64,000 bases of DNA, taken from contig JAPYMA010000019.1 of NCBI GenBank assembly GCA_035041965.1, forward strand, positions 1 through 64,000. The letters are read 5' to 3'. This DNA is from Anisakis pegreffii (Eukaryota; Nematoda; Chromadorea; Rhabditida; Anisakidae). Of the stretch, positions 60,997-64,000 are shown piece after piece. Positions within the stretch are counted from its first letter, which is position 1; each line of letters begins with the position of its first letter. The position numbers and the translations under genes were made by a program. The notes under the pieces were generated by a model. The model was not told the DNA's origin, did no database searches, and worked only from the letters and a program-made list of their open reading frames with translations.

Positions 60997-62527
60997 GACA
61001 CGATATCAAATTGAACAAGTACGATGATTGTATATGGCTTTAAGAGTTGGATGAATGAAGTGATGTAGTATGTTATATATTATATTATATACATATATTT
61101 ATTAATATAAATATATACATACTATCTTGAACGCTATTCCCAAGCATAATACAACAAGTCTCATTGAATCTCTACCCTGCATCTCTGTTTCTATGTGCAC
61201 ATTCAAACGTACAAGCACCGCCCCCATCCACTAACGCTTCCTATTAAAATGAAACTCATATGCCTAACGCTCCGCCTTAATAAAACAACTAAAGGAGCCG
61301 CATCGCGTTATAGATCGTAATCGCTTTGCCTGAACATCAATTGTGTGGTTTGAAATGTTCAAATGAAGAAATAAACAATGGATGAATGAATGGCTCTTGT
61401 AAGATAATGATAGACGCGTCATTGGAGAAGCGATGAACCCTCTAGATTTGACATGCTCTCTGGCAATTAATATTGTTCTAGTTATAACCCCTCTGTAATA
61501 AATCTACAGTGGTCATTGCCTAATTTTATGCTCTTTTACCATAACACACTAATGTGCATATGTCATCGGCGAATAATCAATCCCTTTCAAATTGCTCGGT
61601 GTATGTGTTTCAAATTTGAAATTCTAGTCAATTTCCATTACACACGATGCCGATGTTCATTCGAAATGCATCTATATATCATTGATATACTGCATATCTA
61701 CAATACATGGATAATTAATTATATCGTTAGGGAAAGGTCGTGAACGAGCAGGACTTTGTGCAAAATAACGGGAAGCCAAATTAATCAAGGAGCACCATAC
61801 CTTTTCCATCCTGCTTTTTCACCGAGTAGAACAATATTTTAAAGAAATTATTGACTGAAACGCTAAGGGATCTAGGGTTGAGAACAGCCTCTATAAGAAC
61901 ATATTAGTAATAACTAAAAATATTCGGTTATATTCACATTAGTCACACATCTAATAGCGATGGCAACCAAACTGGCTTTGCATTCTTATTTTGAATTTTC
62001 CACAACGCGGAATTTGTTCGAACGATTTCGGAATTCACCGAAATTATCAGAGCAAATCTATGGCTGGAAACTGTCTAGCCGAAGTGTGCTTGCTTTCAGT
62101 TTGAATTTCAGTCAGTTACCATCACTTTTACCTAATAAATTATCTTTTTCTTTAAATTACCGAAATAAGTTTTATCTAAATAGATACTGAACAATTTTCA
62201 TGTACACTTTATTGAATACTGTAGTGGTCTGATAGTGGAAGCTGAAAGTATCTGAAAGTAAAGCTTATTTCAGTACTTTGCATTATGACTGCTGCAAAAC
62301 TGCACCAGAATTATGATTTTTTCAAATAGGGCATCGCCTTCGTTCATTTAAACTGTTCATTCCAAAAAATTGGTTGCAGCCCGACTGGTTGTAGCCGGAA
62401 CACTCCTTACCATAGTAATCAAGGGGAAATGAATTGCTCTGCTCCGGCCTAATCAGTTCTTAATCATGTGTTCTTTACTAACTGAGTAAAGAATTTGCAA
62501 ATTTAATGACTGATTTTGTAGAGTTTA
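60997..62527. other. pop-1 upstream region, no gene recognised
   Basis: AT-rich, with an imperfect TA-rich stretch near 61070-61125. It presumably carries the 5' UTR and promoter of pop-1. No spliced-leader acceptor is obvious just before the start codon at 60996. Confidence 0.45.
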
Positions 62528-62855
62528 GAGTAAGGTTGGGCTGAAGGCGAAATTGGGCTCGGGGTGCCTCGAGAGTGAAGGGAGCATCGTAGATCCCCAA
62601 GACCTCGTAGCTGCTCAGGAGTCCCAAGGGTTGGGGCTCTCGAGATTAAGAGGTAGGTTCGAGGACCCCTGAAGCCCCCTATTTGTTCGGTGCACCCAAG
62701 ACAAGGGAATAAGGTGGGAAGCCGCGGCACTTCGCGGGCGATCAAAAGGCCCCGAGGTTAGGGGATAGAGTCGGTGGCTTCCTAGATCTTGAAATTAGTC
62801 AAGGGCTCCTAAGTTCTGCCCTCGAGTCTGCAGGGTCCATGACCCGCAACCCTAG
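62528..62855. repeat. GC-rich block of about 330 bp unlike its surroundings
   Basis: Base composition switches sharply, with many CCCCNAG, CTCGAG and GGGGCTC motifs. The ends are only weakly complementary (GTAAGGTTGGG against GAACTAGGGTTGCGGG on the other strand), and I find no target duplication. The minus-strand open frame at 62503-62745 follows from the composition. Probably a dispersed repeat of unknown class. Confidence 0.4.
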
Positions 62856-64000
62856 TTCAGAGTATGATCATGAAATAAGAATAAGATTTTTTATCGAAAT
62901 TAGTTTTGTTTTCTGAGGTTTCTCCAAACAAACTTCGATAGATGGTCTCAGTCTTCGAAGTGATACCCATTTACGTTCCATTAGTTTCTTAAAACCTTTT
63001 CGATGTAATCTCTCCACTGTTCTTTCCCAGTCCCAAATTCCATCCCAATGAAACAAACTTGTTGCAGAGGAGTTATTTACTCCCTCTTCATTAACTCAAT
63101 ATTAACTCGTAAAAATCAGAAAACACACCATGTTAAAGAGCAAAAACGAATGCAAGCATAGTTAAATGGCGTTCTCTGAATGGAACACTGCGGCAAATCT
63201 ATCAGAATTTTTTCATGAATTCGTTCTCATTTATGTGCACGATTGAGAACATGACGAAATATTCTAGAAGTTTGATCGAAATGATTGCAAGCCTCTCTGC
63301 AGATCGAATGAGATAAGTGGTTAGCAACTCTTTCTTTTTGTGTACAAGTTCTCCGAAACGAGATAGGACAAGATTTTTCGATATGTATATGCTTGTGTAT
63401 ACTGATAGTAATGACGTGATGATAATAATGTTTATTATTATTGTTATAGTTATATACATGTATTATTATTGTTATAAATGAACACAATGCATTCTGTAGA
63501 CATACTCATCCATGTAATGTACTCTTTGAAATTTTACACATATGAAGAAATAAACAGTTGTAAAATGAACGCGTGCATAGTTATTATTGCAATTCAGAGT
63601 ATGTTTGATAAATTAGCTGCTTATTTTAATTTCGAGATGCTGTTAGTGGAGAGTGAGGAATTATTCAAAATCGTGACACTTAGCAATCAATCATTATCCG
63701 CAGGAAGTTCATTCCTTTATTTGTGCGACGCTGGATATATTTATATGGTAGATATCCTCTGCAAATTATTCTTATGAATGTATGCAGAAATGAAAATTAG
63801 AGTCTGTAAGTAAGGACTATTATTAGCAACTAATTTCCTTCTGTAAATTGTAATGCTCTATGTACAAGCATTAATTACCTGCACATAGGAAGTATTGTGC
63901 CGCAAAAAAAAGAAATATCTTTGATGAAACAAGGAAAGTCTTGGTCAGCGTATAACGCCGTGTAGCGATAAACGGCTATAATTTAACTGGCTGAGGAATT
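62856..64000. other. right end, no gene recognised
   Basis: AT-rich DNA with a TTATTATTATTG-like simple stretch near 63420-63475. The plus-strand open frame at 63478-63777 (99 codons) shows no domain or splice partner that I can identify. Confidence 0.45.

Overview
The window is nuclear DNA of a nematode. The AT-rich sequence carries multi-exon genes with GT-AG introns and TTTCAG-type acceptors. The gene set fits too: two nematode-type innexins, a POP-1/TCF gene with HMG box and C-clamp, a MEC-6/paraoxonase-like gene, and a long peritrophin-A (chitin-binding) protein like the eggshell protein CBD-1. A chromadorean worm is likely; I cannot name the species. All gene models were assembled by hand from splice sites and reading phase, and in five of the six genes most internal junctions keep phase.

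Layout, left to right. (1) 1172-3845, minus: paraoxonase/MEC-6-like gene with its 3' end unresolved. (2) 5150-8406: three non-autonomous hAT-like elements, one nested in another. (3) 9038-12349 and 15539-20654, plus: two tandem innexins sharing their first five intron positions. The first carries a dead copy of its own exon 2; the second has repeats and a hAT-like element in its introns. (4) 21973-30196, minus: secreted protein with about 14 chitin-binding type-2 domains; a 7 x 21 bp in-frame minisatellite abuts one of its splice acceptors. (5) 30197-38538: long region with no recognised gene, containing a (TA)n tract and a CRE-like palindrome. (6) 38539-43192, plus: LARP4/5-class La-related RNA-binding protein; one intron is little more than a (TA)n tract plus a 78 bp hAT-like element and seems to start with GC. 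(7) 48316-60996, minus: complete pop-1 gene in nine exons. (8) 61-64 kb: pop-1 upstream DNA with an odd GC-rich block.

The genes are not an operon or a pathway; they are independent animal genes: gap junctions, eggshell or cuticular chitin matrix, Wnt-responsive transcription, mRNA regulation, and a membrane-anchored paraoxonase-like chaperone. The most novel material is the hAT-like family. Several copies have TAGTG...CACTA ends and 8 bp duplications close to the hAT pattern nTnnnnAn, yet their interiors range from 78 to 542 bp and some are GC-rich, unlike the AT-rich host.
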